From Clostridia bacterium (GTDB taxonomy: Bacteria; Bacillota; Clostridia; Christensenellales; Aristaeellaceae), in the NCBI GenBank assembly GCA_017509255.1, contig JAFWQA010000010.1, positions 1 through 64,000 on the forward strand: a DNA stretch of 64,000 nt, in the 5' to 3' direction. The translations under genes and the position numbers were made by a program. Positions 52,448 to 61,859 of the stretch are shown here, piece after piece; position 1 is the first letter of the stretch; every line of letters begins with the position of its first letter. The notes beneath the pieces were generated by a model. The model was not told the DNA's origin, did not search any database, and worked only from the letters and a program-made list of their open reading frames with translations.

Positions 52448-52491
52448 GGAGGACTTCCTTTCCTGCTGAGCGCTCCTTCAGGGTATACGAT

Positions 52492-52521
52492 ATTATAGTG
52501 TCTTTGACAGGGAATGTCAAA
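52492..52521 (-). promoter_or_regulatory. perfect sigma-A promoter of GNAT gene with palindromic operator
   Basis: Minus strand: TTGACA (52520-52515), 17-bp spacer, TATAAT (52497-52492), all consensus. The -35 is one arm of the inverted repeat TTTGACA-N5-TGTCAAA (52503-52521), which suggests a repressor site. Confidence 0.9.
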
Positions 52522-52572
52522 ACAGATCGGACAGGGCGCCGGTACGGGCCGGAGGGGCAGGTCCCGCGCTAC

Positions 52573-52601
52573 TTGCCAATTTAACGGATTACTGATAAAA
52601 T
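52573..52601 (+). promoter_or_regulatory. cyclophilin gene promoter
   Basis: TTGCCA (52573-52578), 17-bp spacer, TAAAAT (52596-52601) with TG one base before. The expected message begins with a hairpin GCTTTTTCCC-TGAA-GGGAAAAGC (52608-52630) that may protect its 5' end. Confidence 0.68.
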
Positions 52602-52659
52602 AAATGTGCTTTTTCCCTGAAGGGAAAAGCATCAGGCATTCTTGAAGGAGGCTTTCTGC

Positions 52660-53178
52660 ATGGCACAGAATCCTGTGTTTACCATTACGATGAACGACGG
52701 CCGCAAAATGAAGGGTGAGCTTTATCCCGAAACGGCGCCCCAGTCAGTCGGCAATTTCGTGGCGCTTGCTAACAGCGGCTTTTATGACGGACTGATCTTT
52801 CACCGCGTGATCCCGGGGTTCATGATCCAGGGCGGGGATCCGAAAGGCATGGGCTACGGCGGGCCGGGCTACTGCATCAAAGGTGAATTTGCCGCGAACG
52901 GCGTGGACAATCCCGTCAGGCATACATACGGCGTGCTGAGCATGGCACGCAGCATGATGCCGGATTCCGCGGGCAGCCAGTTTTTCATCATGACGAGCGA
53001 CAGCCCGCATCTGGACGGACAGTATGCAGCATTCGGGAAAGTGCTGGAGGGGATGGATGTGGCGGAGGATATTGTGAATACCCCCCGGGACGCTTCAGAC
53101 AAGCCCAGGACCCCGCAGGTCATGGCGACCGTCCGGGTGGACACCTTCGGAGAGGTATATCCTTTCGAACAGATCTGA
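52660..53178 (+). CDS. cyclophilin-type peptidyl-prolyl isomerase
   Basis: 172 aa, cytoplasmic (no signal peptide). Cyclophilin landmarks: FHRVIPGFMIQGGDP (active-site Arg), GVLSMARS, SAGSQFFIM, LDGQYAAFGKVLEGMDV (usual W in LDG.H..FG absent). Speeds proline cis-trans folding steps. ATG 52660 has AAGGAGG 8 nt upstream. Terminated at 53192-53229. Confidence 0.94.
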   Translation: MAQNPVFTITMNDGRKMKGELYPETAPQSVGNFVALANSGFYDGLIFHRVIPGFMIQGGDPKGMGYGGPGYCIKGEFAANGVDNPVRHTYGVLSMARSMMPDSAGSQFFIMTSDSPHLDGQYAAFGKVLEGMDVAEDIVNTPRDASDKPRTPQVMATVRVDTFGEVYPFEQI

Positions 53179-53191
53179 GAAAAGAACAGTT

Positions 53192-53229
53192 CAGCGCAGG
53201 AGGGAGAAACCCCTTCGGCGCTGTTTTTT
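53192..53229 (+). terminator. terminator after cyclophilin gene
   Basis: Outer stem CAGCGC (53192-53197) / GCGCTG (53218-53223) with inner GGAGGG/CCCCTT pairing, then six T (53224-53229). zapA begins 35 nt later, leaving no room for a promoter between. Confidence 0.83.
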
Positions 53230-53263
53230 CAAATGAAGGGATACCGGAGACAGGAGAGAGAAT

Positions 53264-53530
53264 ATGGCGGAGAAACAACCGATTACAGTTCGCGTGGCCG
53301 GAAGATCCTATACGCTGGTATCCTCCGACCCGCCGGAGCATGTGCTGCGCGTGGCGGAGCATGTGGACAGAAGGCTGAACGAGATGGAGGCGGCTACCGG
53401 GCTGCCGTCCGTACAGGCTATGGCGCTGACCTGCTTCAATCTGGCGGATGAGCTGCTGAAGGCGAAAGACGAATGTACGGAACTCAGGCGCCGTATGCTG
53501 GAGATGCAGGAACGTCAGACGGAGAAATAA
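53264..53530 (+). CDS. zapA: cell division protein ZapA
   Basis: 88 aa, promotes FtsZ bundling at midcell. Conserved ITVRVAGRSYTLVSSDPPEHVLRVAEHVDRRLNEM, then a coiled coil (ALTCFNLADELLKAKDECTELRRRM). Usual first gene of the zapA-U32-mutS2 cluster in Clostridia. GGAG site. It appears to depend on read-through of the preceding terminator. Confidence 0.92.
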   Translation: MAEKQPITVRVAGRSYTLVSSDPPEHVLRVAEHVDRRLNEMEAATGLPSVQAMALTCFNLADELLKAKDECTELRRRMLEMQERQTEK

Positions 53531-53543
53531 AGAGGGAAAACGG

Positions 53544-55868
53544 ATGGAAATACTTGCTCCGGCCGGAAACCGGGAATCACTGGAAAGGGCTTATGCTGCG
53601 GGCGCGGATGCCGTATATCTCGGCTATTCCGCTTTCAGCGCCAGAGCCGGTGCCGGAAACTTCAACCGGGAGGAACTGGAGGATGCCATCCGTTTTGCGC
53701 ATCTGCGGCATATGCGGGTTTACGTGACCGTCAACACGCTGATCAAGGACGGGGAACTGGAAGAGGTCTTTGATGTGCTCCGGCTGCTGGCCGGCCTGAA
53801 AGCGGACGGTGTGCTGGTACAGGACGCGGGGGTGCTGAGGCTGGCAAGGAAATATTTTCCGGGCCTGCCTGTCCACGCGAGTACGCAGATGGCCATTCAC
53901 AACGCGACGGGCGTGCGCTGGTGCGCGGATATGGGTATGAAGCGCGCGGTGCTGGCGAGAGAGTGCTCCCTGGAGGAGATCCGGTCCTGCGCGGAAGCCG
54001 GGGCGGAGGCGGAGGTTTTTGCCCACGGCGCGCAGTGCGTGGCGGTCAGCGGACTCTGCCTGTTTTCCAGTATGGTCGGGGAGCGGAGCGGAAACAGGGG
54101 ACGGTGCGCTCAGCCCTGCAGACAGAACTATCGCTATAACGACGTGGAAGGCGCATGGCTGAGCCCGCGGGACGTCTGCCTCCGGGACGAGCTTCCCGCG
54201 CTGAAGCGGGCCGGCGTGGCCAGCCTGAAGATCGAGGGGCGTCTGAAACGGCCGGAATATGTTGCGGTCGTGACCGACAGCTACAGGCGCGCGGAGGACG
54301 CATTGGAAAGCGGATGCTTTCTTCCGGCGAAAGAAACGGAAAAGGAAGCTCTCCGGCAGATCTTTAACCGCGGCGGCTTCATGAAGGGCTATGCCATGGG
54401 CTGTGAGGACGCAGGCGTGATCCTTCCTGAAAGTGTGAATCATCAGGGGATCGAGATCGGCCGTGTGGAGGCGGCAGCCGGCGGTATGGCCCGTGTACGG
54501 GTAAAAAAAGAGCTGCACAACGGCGACGGGATCCGTTTCCGCAGCGCGGGGCATGAAGCGGATATGACGTATTCCGGCCGTGATACGGAGAAAGGCGGGA
54601 TCGCGGTCGTCCGCCTCCGGGAGGGAATCCGGGTCCGGGAGGGAGATGCCGTTTTCCGGCTGACGGACGCGGCTCAGCTGGCTGCCGCGCAGGCGATGCA
54701 GGCAAAAAGGATCCCGGTGGAAATGGAGCTTTTCGCCCGGCCGGGGAAGCCGATGGAGCTGACGGTCACGGACGGGGAATGTACGGTCTGCGCGGCCGGA
54801 AACGCGCCCGAAAAGGCGATCAACAGGGAAACGACGCCGGAGGAACTGGAAAAAAGCTTGCGAAAGACCGGCGGGACTGTTTTTGAGGCGGAAAAGATCA
54901 GGATCGAAACAGGCGGAGCGTTCGTGCAGGCGTCCGCGGTCAACGCGCTGAGAAGGGAAGCGCTGGACGGGCTGGGAATGCGGCGGATCAGCGCCTTTGA
55001 AAAAGCCGGGAAGGAAAGCCCGGCGGCCGGTTTTGAACGGAGCTGCCTGCCGGAGAAACTGCTTCCCCTGACGGTGAAGGTCAGAACGGCGGAGCAGGCG
55101 GACGCGGTCCGGGGGGACGGCGTGCGCGTACTGTTTTCTCCGGAGGATTACCGTCCGGAAGCCCTGAAAACGCTTTTGAAGAGCATGAGAAAAGGGGACT
55201 GGCTCTGCCTGCCGGAGGTCTGTGAGGAAAACACGCTTGAGATGCTTTGGCGCCTGACCGGAGAATACGCGAACTTTTTGGGCGGCGCGGTGCTGGGCAG
55301 CATCGGCCAGCTCGGACGGAAATGGCCGGTCCCCGTTGCGGCGGGGAGCGGGATCCCCGTGATGAACCGGGAAGCTGCAGCGCTTCTTTTTGAACAGGGC
55401 TGTGAATTCGTGACAGCCAGCCCGGAACTGACGGGAAAAGAGCTGGAGACGCTGCTCCGCGGCTGCCCGGGGATCGTTGTCAGCGTTTACGGGCGGACAC
55501 AGCTCATGCTGCTGCATCACTGCCCTGCCAGAACGTCGCTGGGCCTGGAAAAAGGACACGCGGGATGTGACATGTGCTCCGATCCCGAGGAGAAGCGCGC
55601 GCTGCGGGGACATTGTCTGGAAGACAGGCGGGGGTACCGGTACCCGCTGCTCCGACTGCGTCTGCCGGAGGGCTGTCTGGTCCGGCTGATGAATGCCGCG
55701 CCGACGGACCTGATGGATAAAAAGGCACCGGAGAACCGGTTGCTGGAGCTGACGGACGAGGGCACGGAGGAGGCAGCGGAGCTGCTGATGTGCGCACGGA
55801 CCCGCAGAAGAGCGGGAAGGGCGGAAGGAAACACAACAAGGGGCCACTGGAACAGGCCTGTGGATTGA
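53544..55868 (+). CDS. U32 family peptidase
   Basis: 774 aa, long form with the U32 domain and the DUF3656 collagenase-like C-terminal part. N-terminal barrel MEILAPAGNRESLERAYAAGADAVYLG, core HASTQMAIHN, Cys motif GNRGRCAQPCR and KIEGRLKRPEYVA. Relatives (RlhA, TrhP) act in rRNA or tRNA hydroxylation rather than proteolysis, so the peptidase label may be historical. Starts 13 nt after zapA; mutS2 begins 14 nt after it. Confidence 0.9.
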   Translation: MEILAPAGNRESLERAYAAGADAVYLGYSAFSARAGAGNFNREELEDAIRFAHLRHMRVYVTVNTLIKDGELEEVFDVLRLLAGLKADGVLVQDAGVLRLARKYFPGLPVHASTQMAIHNATGVRWCADMGMKRAVLARECSLEEIRSCAEAGAEAEVFAHGAQCVAVSGLCLFSSMVGERSGNRGRCAQPCRQNYRYNDVEGAWLSPRDVCLRDELPALKRAGVASLKIEGRLKRPEYVAVVTDSYRRAEDALESGCFLPAKETEKEALRQIFNRGGFMKGYAMGCEDAGVILPESVNHQGIEIGRVEAAAGGMARVRVKKELHNGDGIRFRSAGHEADMTYSGRDTEKGGIAVVRLREGIRVREGDAVFRLTDAAQLAAAQAMQAKRIPVEMELFARPGKPMELTVTDGECTVCAAGNAPEKAINRETTPEELEKSLRKTGGTVFEAEKIRIETGGAFVQASAVNALRREALDGLGMRRISAFEKAGKESPAAGFERSCLPEKLLPLTVKVRTAEQADAVRGDGVRVLFSPEDYRPEALKTLLKSMRKGDWLCLPEVCEENTLEMLWRLTGEYANFLGGAVLGSIGQLGRKWPVPVAAGSGIPVMNREAAALLFEQGCEFVTASPELTGKELETLLRGCPGIVVSVYGRTQLMLLHHCPARTSLGLEKGHAGCDMCSDPEEKRALRGHCLEDRRGYRYPLLRLRLPEGCLVRLMNAAPTDLMDKKAPENRLLELTDEGTEEAAELLMCARTRRRAGRAEGNTTRGHWNRPVD

Positions 55869-55882
55869 TACGGAGAAGGAAT

Positions 55883-58240
55883 ATGACGGACAGAACATTG
55901 AGGATCCTGGAGTTTACCAGGATCCGGGAAATGCTCGCAGAGAATGCGCTGACGGAGAACGGAGCGGAAAAATGCCGGTCCCTGGTGCCGTTTTCCACGC
56001 TGTGGGAAGCGGAAAAAGCCCAGAGGGAAACGGAGGAGGCCGCGGTGATCCTTCAGTATGTCGGCGGGAATCCGCTGACTGCCTTTCCGGACGCGAGGGG
56101 GGCGCTGACGGTCTGCGAAAAGGGCGGTACGCTGAGCGCGGGCCTGCTCCTTTCCGTGGCAAGCCTGCTGCGCGCCTCACGGGCCGCCAGGGACACGCTG
56201 ATCACGGACCGGGAGAATACGCCGCTGCTCCGTGAAAGGGCAGAGCGCCTGACGGAAGCGAAAAACCTGGAAAGGGACATTACGGACGCGATCCTCACGG
56301 AGGACGAGATCGCTGACCGCGCGTCTTCCGAACTGATGAATATCCGCCGCCATCTGCGCGGGGCGCAGGACAGAATCAAGGAGAAGCTGAATCAGATGAT
56401 CCGGTCCTCCTCCATGCAGAAATACCTGCAGGAAGCGATCATTACCGTCAGGAACGACCGGTACGTGGTGCCTGTGCGCGCGGAATACCGCGCCCAGGTG
56501 CCGGGACTGGTGCATGATCAGAGTGCTTCCGGCGCGACACTGTTCATAGAGCCGATGGCGGCTGTGGAAATGGGAAATGAGATCCGGGAATGGGAGATCA
56601 GGGAAGCCCGGGAAATCGAAAGGATCCTGGCGGCGCTGAGCGCGGAAGTGGCGCCGTTTGCGCCGTCCCTCCGGGAAACGGTGGAGATCCTGGCGGATCT
56701 GGATTTTATTTTTGCCAAGGGCATGCTCAGCCGCCGGCTGCAGTGCGTAAGCCCGAAAATGAACGAAGAGGGCTTCCTGCATATTATCCGGGGCCGGCAT
56801 CCGCTGATCGATCCGGACAAGGTGGTGCCGACGGATATCTGGCTGGGCAGGGAGTTTACCACGCTGGTGGTGACCGGTCCGAATACCGGCGGGAAGACGG
56901 TCACGCTGAAGACGGTGGGACTCTTCACACTGATGGCTCAGGCGGGTCTGCAGGTCCCTGCGGAGCTGGGGACCGAGCTGGCGGTGTTTGAACAGGTCTG
57001 GGCGGATATCGGGGACGAGCAGAGCATTGAGCAGAGCCTGAGCACTTTCAGCGGCCATATGACGAATATTGTGACCATCATGCGTGAGGTGACGCCCCGC
57101 GATCTGGTGCTGTTTGACGAGCTGGGCGCGGGAACGGATCCGACGGAGGGCGCGGCGCTGGCCCAGAGTATTCTGACAAGGCTGCTGCATATCCGCGTCA
57201 GGACGCTGGCAACGACACATTACAGCGAACTCAAGGTTTTTGCCCTGACCACGGAAGGGGTGGAGAACGCCAGCGTGGAGTTCGATGTGGAAACGCTCCG
57301 GCCGACCTACCGGCTGAGTATCGGCGTGCCTGGAAAGAGCAACGCCTTTGAGATCAGCCGCAGGCTCGGACTTCCGGAAAATCTGATCGAAGGAGCCAGA
57401 AAGCTGCTGAGCAGCGACGAAGTCCGCTTTGAGGACGTGATCGCCAATGCGGAATACCACCGGCAGGTCGCGGAGCGGGAACGGCAGATCGCGCAGGAAG
57501 CCAGCCGTGAAACGATCCGACTGAGGGACGAGGCGGAGAAGCTCCGCCGGGAGATGGAAGAAAAGCGGGAAAAAAGCCTCCGCAAGGCACGGGAGGAAGC
57601 CAAGAGGATCCTTCAGGACGCGCAGCGTGAGAGCGAAAGCATTATCAGCGAACTGAAACGGATGAAGAAGGAGGCCGGTACGGGGGGCGATATCAGCACG
57701 CTCCGGAAACGGCTGGAGAACGGCATTGACGCAGCCAGCGAAGGGCTTCGCCGGGAGGAAGCCGCGGACGACGGGGGCGCGCCGGAAACCGTGAAACCGG
57801 GGGACACCGTACGGATCCTTTCGCTGGGTACTGAGGGAACGGTCCTTTCGGCTCCGAATGAGAAGGGCGAGGTCCAGCTGGCATCCGGCAGCATGAAATT
57901 CAAAGCGAGGCTGTCGGATCTGCGGCTGAAGAAAGAGAACCCCGGGGCCGGCGCGAAGAGCTCCGTGAAGGCAAAGACGGGCGCCATGAGCCGTACGGTC
58001 CCGATGGAGTGCGATGTGCGGGGCATGACGCTGGACGAGGCGGTCGGCGCAGTGGAGCAGTATCTGGACGAGGCTGTCCTGGCGGGTCTGGGCGAGGTCA
58101 GCGTGATCCACGGCAAGGGAACCGGCGTGCTTCGGGCAGGGATCCGCGCGGCGCTGAAAAAGAACCGGCATGTAAAAAGCTGCCGCCCGGGCATGTACGG
58201 CGAGGGCGAGGATGGCGTGACGGTGGTCAGGCTCCGGTAA
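55883..58240 (+). CDS. mutS2: endonuclease MutS2
   Basis: 785 aa. MutS core and ATPase with GPNTGGKTV Walker A and DELGAGTDPTEGAALA Walker B/signature; long helical lever and coiled coil (about 515-625); C-terminal Smr nuclease domain with DVRGMTLDEA and HGKGTG. It lacks the MutS1 mismatch-binding domain; it suppresses recombination and takes part in ribosome-collision rescue. ATG 55883 (MTDRTLRILEF) is chosen over a longer open frame overlapping the U32 gene; GAAGGA precedes it. Confidence 0.95.
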   Translation: MTDRTLRILEFTRIREMLAENALTENGAEKCRSLVPFSTLWEAEKAQRETEEAAVILQYVGGNPLTAFPDARGALTVCEKGGTLSAGLLLSVASLLRASRAARDTLITDRENTPLLRERAERLTEAKNLERDITDAILTEDEIADRASSELMNIRRHLRGAQDRIKEKLNQMIRSSSMQKYLQEAIITVRNDRYVVPVRAEYRAQVPGLVHDQSASGATLFIEPMAAVEMGNEIREWEIREAREIERILAALSAEVAPFAPSLRETVEILADLDFIFAKGMLSRRLQCVSPKMNEEGFLHIIRGRHPLIDPDKVVPTDIWLGREFTTLVVTGPNTGGKTVTLKTVGLFTLMAQAGLQVPAELGTELAVFEQVWADIGDEQSIEQSLSTFSGHMTNIVTIMREVTPRDLVLFDELGAGTDPTEGAALAQSILTRLLHIRVRTLATTHYSELKVFALTTEGVENASVEFDVETLRPTYRLSIGVPGKSNAFEISRRLGLPENLIEGARKLLSSDEVRFEDVIANAEYHRQVAERERQIAQEASRETIRLRDEAEKLRREMEEKREKSLRKAREEAKRILQDAQRESESIISELKRMKKEAGTGGDISTLRKRLENGIDAASEGLRREEAADDGGAPETVKPGDTVRILSLGTEGTVLSAPNEKGEVQLASGSMKFKARLSDLRLKKENPGAGAKSSVKAKTGAMSRTVPMECDVRGMTLDEAVGAVEQYLDEAVLAGLGEVSVIHGKGTGVLRAGIRAALKKNRHVKSCRPGMYGEGEDGVTVVRLR

Positions 58241-58270
58241 GGGAAAGAATATTTCGGGGGAGGCGGAGAT

Positions 58271-58963
58271 ATGAAGGAGAAGCCCTATATCATGGTGGTG
58301 GACGACGATCCGAATATTTCGCGTCTGGTGGAGCTGTATCTGGAAAAGGAAAACTTTGAGGTCCGGTCCGTCAGCCGGGGGGATGATGCGGTGAATGAGT
58401 TCCACCGGCTGCCGCCGGATCTGATCCTCCTGGACGTAATGCTTCCGGGAATGGACGGATATCAGGTGCTCAAGGCAGTCCGCAAGAGCGGATCCATTCC
58501 CGTCATTATGCTGACGGCCAGGGACGAGACCTTTGATAAGGTGCTGGGTCTGGAGCTGGGCGCGGATGACTATATCACCAAGCCGTTTGACGCAAAGGAA
58601 ATGGTTGCCCGCGTCAAGGCGGTGCTTCGCCGTTCCCAGGGCGCCGAGGAGGAAACAGATACGGATCTGACCTTTCCGGGGCTGACAGTCAGCATCGGGA
58701 AATATGAAACGTATTTTGAAGGAAACCGGGTGGAAATGCCTCCCAAGGAGCTGGAGGTGCTGTATTTTCTGGCCGGGCACCCGAATCAGGTGTTTACCCG
58801 GGAGCAGCTGCTGAAACAGGTATGGGGCTTTGACTTTTTCGGGGACAGCCGCACGGTGGACGTACATATCAAGCGCCTGCGCGAAAAACTGCCGGACAGT
58901 GAACGCTTCGGATGGAGCATTCACACGGTCCGGGGCGTCGGCTATAAGTTTGAACTGAACTGA
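58271..58963 (+). CDS. OmpR/PhoB-family response regulator
   Basis: 230 aa. Receiver domain with the phospho-acceptor Asp55 (LILLDVMLPGMDG), acidic pocket VVDDDP (10-14), Thr at MLTAR, Lys at ITKPFD; C-terminal winged helix (TREQLLKQVWGFDFF, RTVDVHIKRLREKL). Paired with the histidine kinase 28 nt downstream. It most resembles WalR/PhoP/ResD types; regulon unknown. Confidence 0.95.
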   Translation: MKEKPYIMVVDDDPNISRLVELYLEKENFEVRSVSRGDDAVNEFHRLPPDLILLDVMLPGMDGYQVLKAVRKSGSIPVIMLTARDETFDKVLGLELGADDYITKPFDAKEMVARVKAVLRRSQGAEEETDTDLTFPGLTVSIGKYETYFEGNRVEMPPKELEVLYFLAGHPNQVFTREQLLKQVWGFDFFGDSRTVDVHIKRLREKLPDSERFGWSIHTVRGVGYKFELN

Positions 58964-58991
58964 GGACGGGAACGGGTCCCGGGGGAAAGCA

Positions 58992-60500
58992 ATGAACGGA
59001 ATGTTTACGCGGATCATGGCGGTTATGCTCATCGCGATTCTCCTGCTGACGGCAGCGCTGAGCCTGATGAGCTATTTTACGCTCCGGTCCCAGCGCATTG
59101 ATGCGCGGCTGGATTATCTGTCCGGTGAGGCGGAGGATATTGCGACCCTGGCTGCAGATCTGACCGGAAACGCTTCTTTTTTTTCATTCGGAAGCAGCAG
59201 GGAATATCTGAACCTGAAGGCCCAGAAGGTCTATGACGAGTTCGGGGCGTATATCGCGGTCGTGGATCCGTGGGGAAACCTGATGGACAACATGCGGACG
59301 GCTTACAGTGAAGACCCTGATTTTGTGGCAAGCCTGAGCAATGAGGAAATCATCGGCGCCCTGAAGCGCGTGCTGGCGGGGGAGACCATCCGCGTGCAGA
59401 GCACGGTGGGTTCCGCGCCGGCATTTACGGTCGGCGTGCCGGTCTACCGCTACGGGGCCGTTACCGGCGCGGCGCTGATCCAGACAAAGGCTCAGCGCAT
59501 CGCAAGCGGCATGGAGGACCTGATCTGGCGGATCTGCCTGACCGCGGCGGCGGTCCTGCTGCTCAGCGGCGTAGCCGTCAGCCTGTACGTCCGCAGCGTG
59601 ATGAAGCCGCTCGGAGCCCTGACCCGGGCGGCGGAATCCATGGCCGGCGGAGATTTTACCGCGCGGGTGGACGACACGAAGGGAGACAGGCAGCTCCGGC
59701 AGCTGTCCGGGGCCTTTAATACGATGAGCGCGCGCCTGCGGGACGTGGAGAACAGCCGCAGGGAATTTGTGGCGAACGTCAGCCATGAGCTTCGCAGCCC
59801 GATCACGAGCATCAAGGGCTTTGCGGAAGGAATGGCGGACGGAACGATCCCGGCGGAGGAGCATCCGAAATATCTGCGCCTGGTCTCGGAGGAGAGCAAC
59901 CGCCTGAGCTCGCTGGTCGGCGACCTGCTGGAGCTGAGCCGTCTGGAACGGGAAGGCGCCAGCCTTGAATATACGGTTTTCGATATCAATGAGATGCTTC
60001 GCCGCGCCATTATCCGCCGGGTGAATGACCTGGACGCCAAGCAGCTGGAGGTAGACTGCGATTTTCAGACGGATCCCTGCCCGGTACGCGCGGATGAAAA
60101 CCGGATCGAGCAGGTGGTCATCAATCTGCTGGACAATGCCGTCAAGTTCACCGGGGAAAAGGGCAGGATCGTCCTGTCTACGGCGGCTGAGGGAAACACG
60201 GTATCGGTAACGGTCCGGGACAACGGGATCGGGATCCCGCAGGAGGACAGGGAAAAGGTTTTTGACCGCTTCTTTACCGCCGACCGGGCGCATACCGCCG
60301 GGAAAGGAACGGGGCTGGGGCTGAGCATCTGCCGGAGGATCATGGAAATGCACGGGCAGAGCATCCGGCTTCTGGATACAAAGGAAGGAGCAGCATTCTG
60401 CTTCACTTTGGAGAAGACGGATCGAGAAGAATGTGATAGAATACGGAAAGGACTGGATACAGCCGCAGAGGAATCGGGTTCACGGTCATCGGAGGGGTAA
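58992..60500 (+). CDS. sensor histidine kinase
   Basis: 502 aa. Membrane segments about 9-29 and 178-198 flank an external sensor domain of about 145 residues; HAMP follows (about 197-250), then HisKA with the phospho-accepting His265 (NVSHELRSPITSIKG), N box INLLDNAVKF, G1 DNGIGIP, G2 GTGLGLSI. Phosphorylates the response regulator encoded just before it. Signal unknown; architecture resembles PhoR/ResE-type kinases. Confidence 0.94.
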   Translation: MNGMFTRIMAVMLIAILLLTAALSLMSYFTLRSQRIDARLDYLSGEAEDIATLAADLTGNASFFSFGSSREYLNLKAQKVYDEFGAYIAVVDPWGNLMDNMRTAYSEDPDFVASLSNEEIIGALKRVLAGETIRVQSTVGSAPAFTVGVPVYRYGAVTGAALIQTKAQRIASGMEDLIWRICLTAAAVLLLSGVAVSLYVRSVMKPLGALTRAAESMAGGDFTARVDDTKGDRQLRQLSGAFNTMSARLRDVENSRREFVANVSHELRSPITSIKGFAEGMADGTIPAEEHPKYLRLVSEESNRLSSLVGDLLELSRLEREGASLEYTVFDINEMLRRAIIRRVNDLDAKQLEVDCDFQTDPCPVRADENRIEQVVINLLDNAVKFTGEKGRIVLSTAAEGNTVSVTVRDNGIGIPQEDREKVFDRFFTADRAHTAGKGTGLGLSICRRIMEMHGQSIRLLDTKEGAAFCFTLEKTDREECDRIRKGLDTAAEESGSRSSEG

Positions 60501-60502
60501 TC

Positions 60503-61018
60503 ATGCTGGACAGACATATTTTCATCATCGGGATGCCGGGCAGCGGAAAAAGCAGCTTGGGGAAGCGCGTTGCGAAGGAAACCGGGCTGCCGTTTACGGA
60601 TACGGATGACCTGATTGCCCGGGCCTTCGGCGGAACCGTGAGCGATTTTTTTGCGAAGTACGGCGAACCCGCGTTCCGAAAGGCTGAAACCCGTGTGCTG
60701 TGCCGCCTGACCTATGCGGATCCGATGATCATTTCCACCGGCGGGGGTACCGTCATCAACCCGGTGAACCGGAAGATCATGCGCAGTTGGGGAACGATCA
60801 TCCTGATCGACCGGCCGCTGGAGGATATTCTGGGCGATATCAAGCTGGACCGGCGTCCGACACTGCGTGACGGGGGCCTGGAAGAGGTCGCGCGGGTCTA
60901 CCGGGAAAGGATCCCGGTTTACCGGGCGGCAGCAGATGTGGTCCTGCCCAATGACAGGGGCTATCACATGGCGGTATATACGCTGGTGAGGCTGCTGAAG
61001 GAAAGATATAATGCCTGA
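60503..61018 (+). CDS. aroK: shikimate kinase
   Basis: 171 aa, phosphorylates shikimate in the chorismate pathway. P-loop GMPGSGKSS (10-18), TDTDDLI (Asp for shikimate/Mg2+), FRKAETRVL, STGGGTV, LDRRPTL (lid Arg). ATG 60503 follows GGAGGGG. Starts 2 nt after the kinase gene and overlaps the next gene by 8 nt, so it belongs to the same operon although no other aro gene is here. Confidence 0.93.
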   Translation: MLDRHIFIIGMPGSGKSSLGKRVAKETGLPFTDTDDLIARAFGGTVSDFFAKYGEPAFRKAETRVLCRLTYADPMIISTGGGTVINPVNRKIMRSWGTIILIDRPLEDILGDIKLDRRPTLRDGGLEEVARVYRERIPVYRAAADVVLPNDRGYHMAVYTLVRLLKERYNA

Positions 61019-61859
61019 GAGGATGAAAAAAATGAGCTACCGTTTTGAACTGGTCGGAAAGATCGGCTCCATGGCACTGATCCGGAAAGAGGATCAGGAT
61101 ATCGACTATAATATTTTTTCCCGCCTGGGCGCGGAGCTGAAGCCGGGCATGATCTGGGTGACAAGCGGTGCGACGGAGATCGGGCGCCTTGATTATATCA
61201 AGCGTACGGGCTGCGAGCTTTGCGGCGATCCCGAGCAGGACAAAGCGGATTATTCCAGCCAGGGGCAGGCGATTCTGATGCAGAATTACCGCCAGTTTAT
61301 CCGTCCGGAGTATGGGGTGCGCCAGATCCTGGTGGAACATACCCATTTCAACGACGCAGAAAAACGGGAGCATATCCGGCAGCTTTTTGAGCGCGCTGCC
61401 CGGCAGAAGACGATCCCCATCGTCAACTACAACGATCCTGTGTCCGATGAGGAAAACAGGAAGATGGAGCTTGCCGCGCGCAGGGAAAAGGGCGGCGAGG
61501 TGCATGAATGCGTGGACAACGATGAAACCGCGGCGGTTATCGCCAATCTTGTCCATGCCAAAATGCTGGTCATTATGACCTCCACGGAAGGGATCTATCA
61601 GAAATACGGCGATCCGGACACGCTGGTAAGGGACGTGACGGGGAATAGCATTGAAGAGGTGGAAAAGCAGGTCCGTGCCCTGCAGGAGAACTGTATCGGC
61701 GCCAGCCGTGCCGGCGCTAACGGAGCGCGGGCAAAGCTGGAGTACGCGCTGAGCTGTGTCAGGGGCGGGACCACCGTCATTATCGGGCACGCCAGACATC
61801 ATTTATCCGATCTGGCGGAGGGAAGAGTCCCCTGTACCAGGATCGGAGTCGGCTTATAA
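61011..61859 (+). CDS. amino-acid kinase family protein, glutamate 5-kinase-like
   Basis: 282 aa, PF00696-type fold. Motifs resembling ProB in order: KIGSMALI (VKIGS), WVTSGATEIG (VSSGAI..G), IVNYNDPV, CVDNDETAAVIANLVHAKMLVIMTSTEGIY (GDND.LSA), GANGARAKL (GGM.TK) and CTRIGV near the end (GTLF.P). The key motifs are altered and the PUA domain is missing, so the substrate may not be glutamate. No proA is nearby. ATG 61011 has AAGGAAAG 5 nt upstream; ATG 61032 is an alternative. Coupled to aroK before and to the hydrolase after (TAATG). Confidence 0.78.
   Translation: MPERMKKMSYRFELVGKIGSMALIRKEDQDIDYNIFSRLGAELKPGMIWVTSGATEIGRLDYIKRTGCELCGDPEQDKADYSSQGQAILMQNYRQFIRPEYGVRQILVEHTHFNDAEKREHIRQLFERAARQKTIPIVNYNDPVSDEENRKMELAARREKGGEVHECVDNDETAAVIANLVHAKMLVIMTSTEGIYQKYGDPDTLVRDVTGNSIEEVEKQVRALQENCIGASRAGANGARAKLEYALSCVRGGTTVIIGHARHHLSDLAEGRVPCTRIGVGL

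Noticed and set aside
56177..59032. Very long open frames on the strand opposite mutS2/response regulator (also opposite htpG, the U32 gene and alaS)
   Set aside because: They mirror strongly conserved genes, lack ribosome sites and recognisable domains, and are expected from GC-rich codon usage.
61011..61859. Uridylate kinase (PyrH) or aspartokinase
   Set aside because: Motif order and the DND-type segment resemble glutamate 5-kinase more; PyrH is shorter and lacks these.
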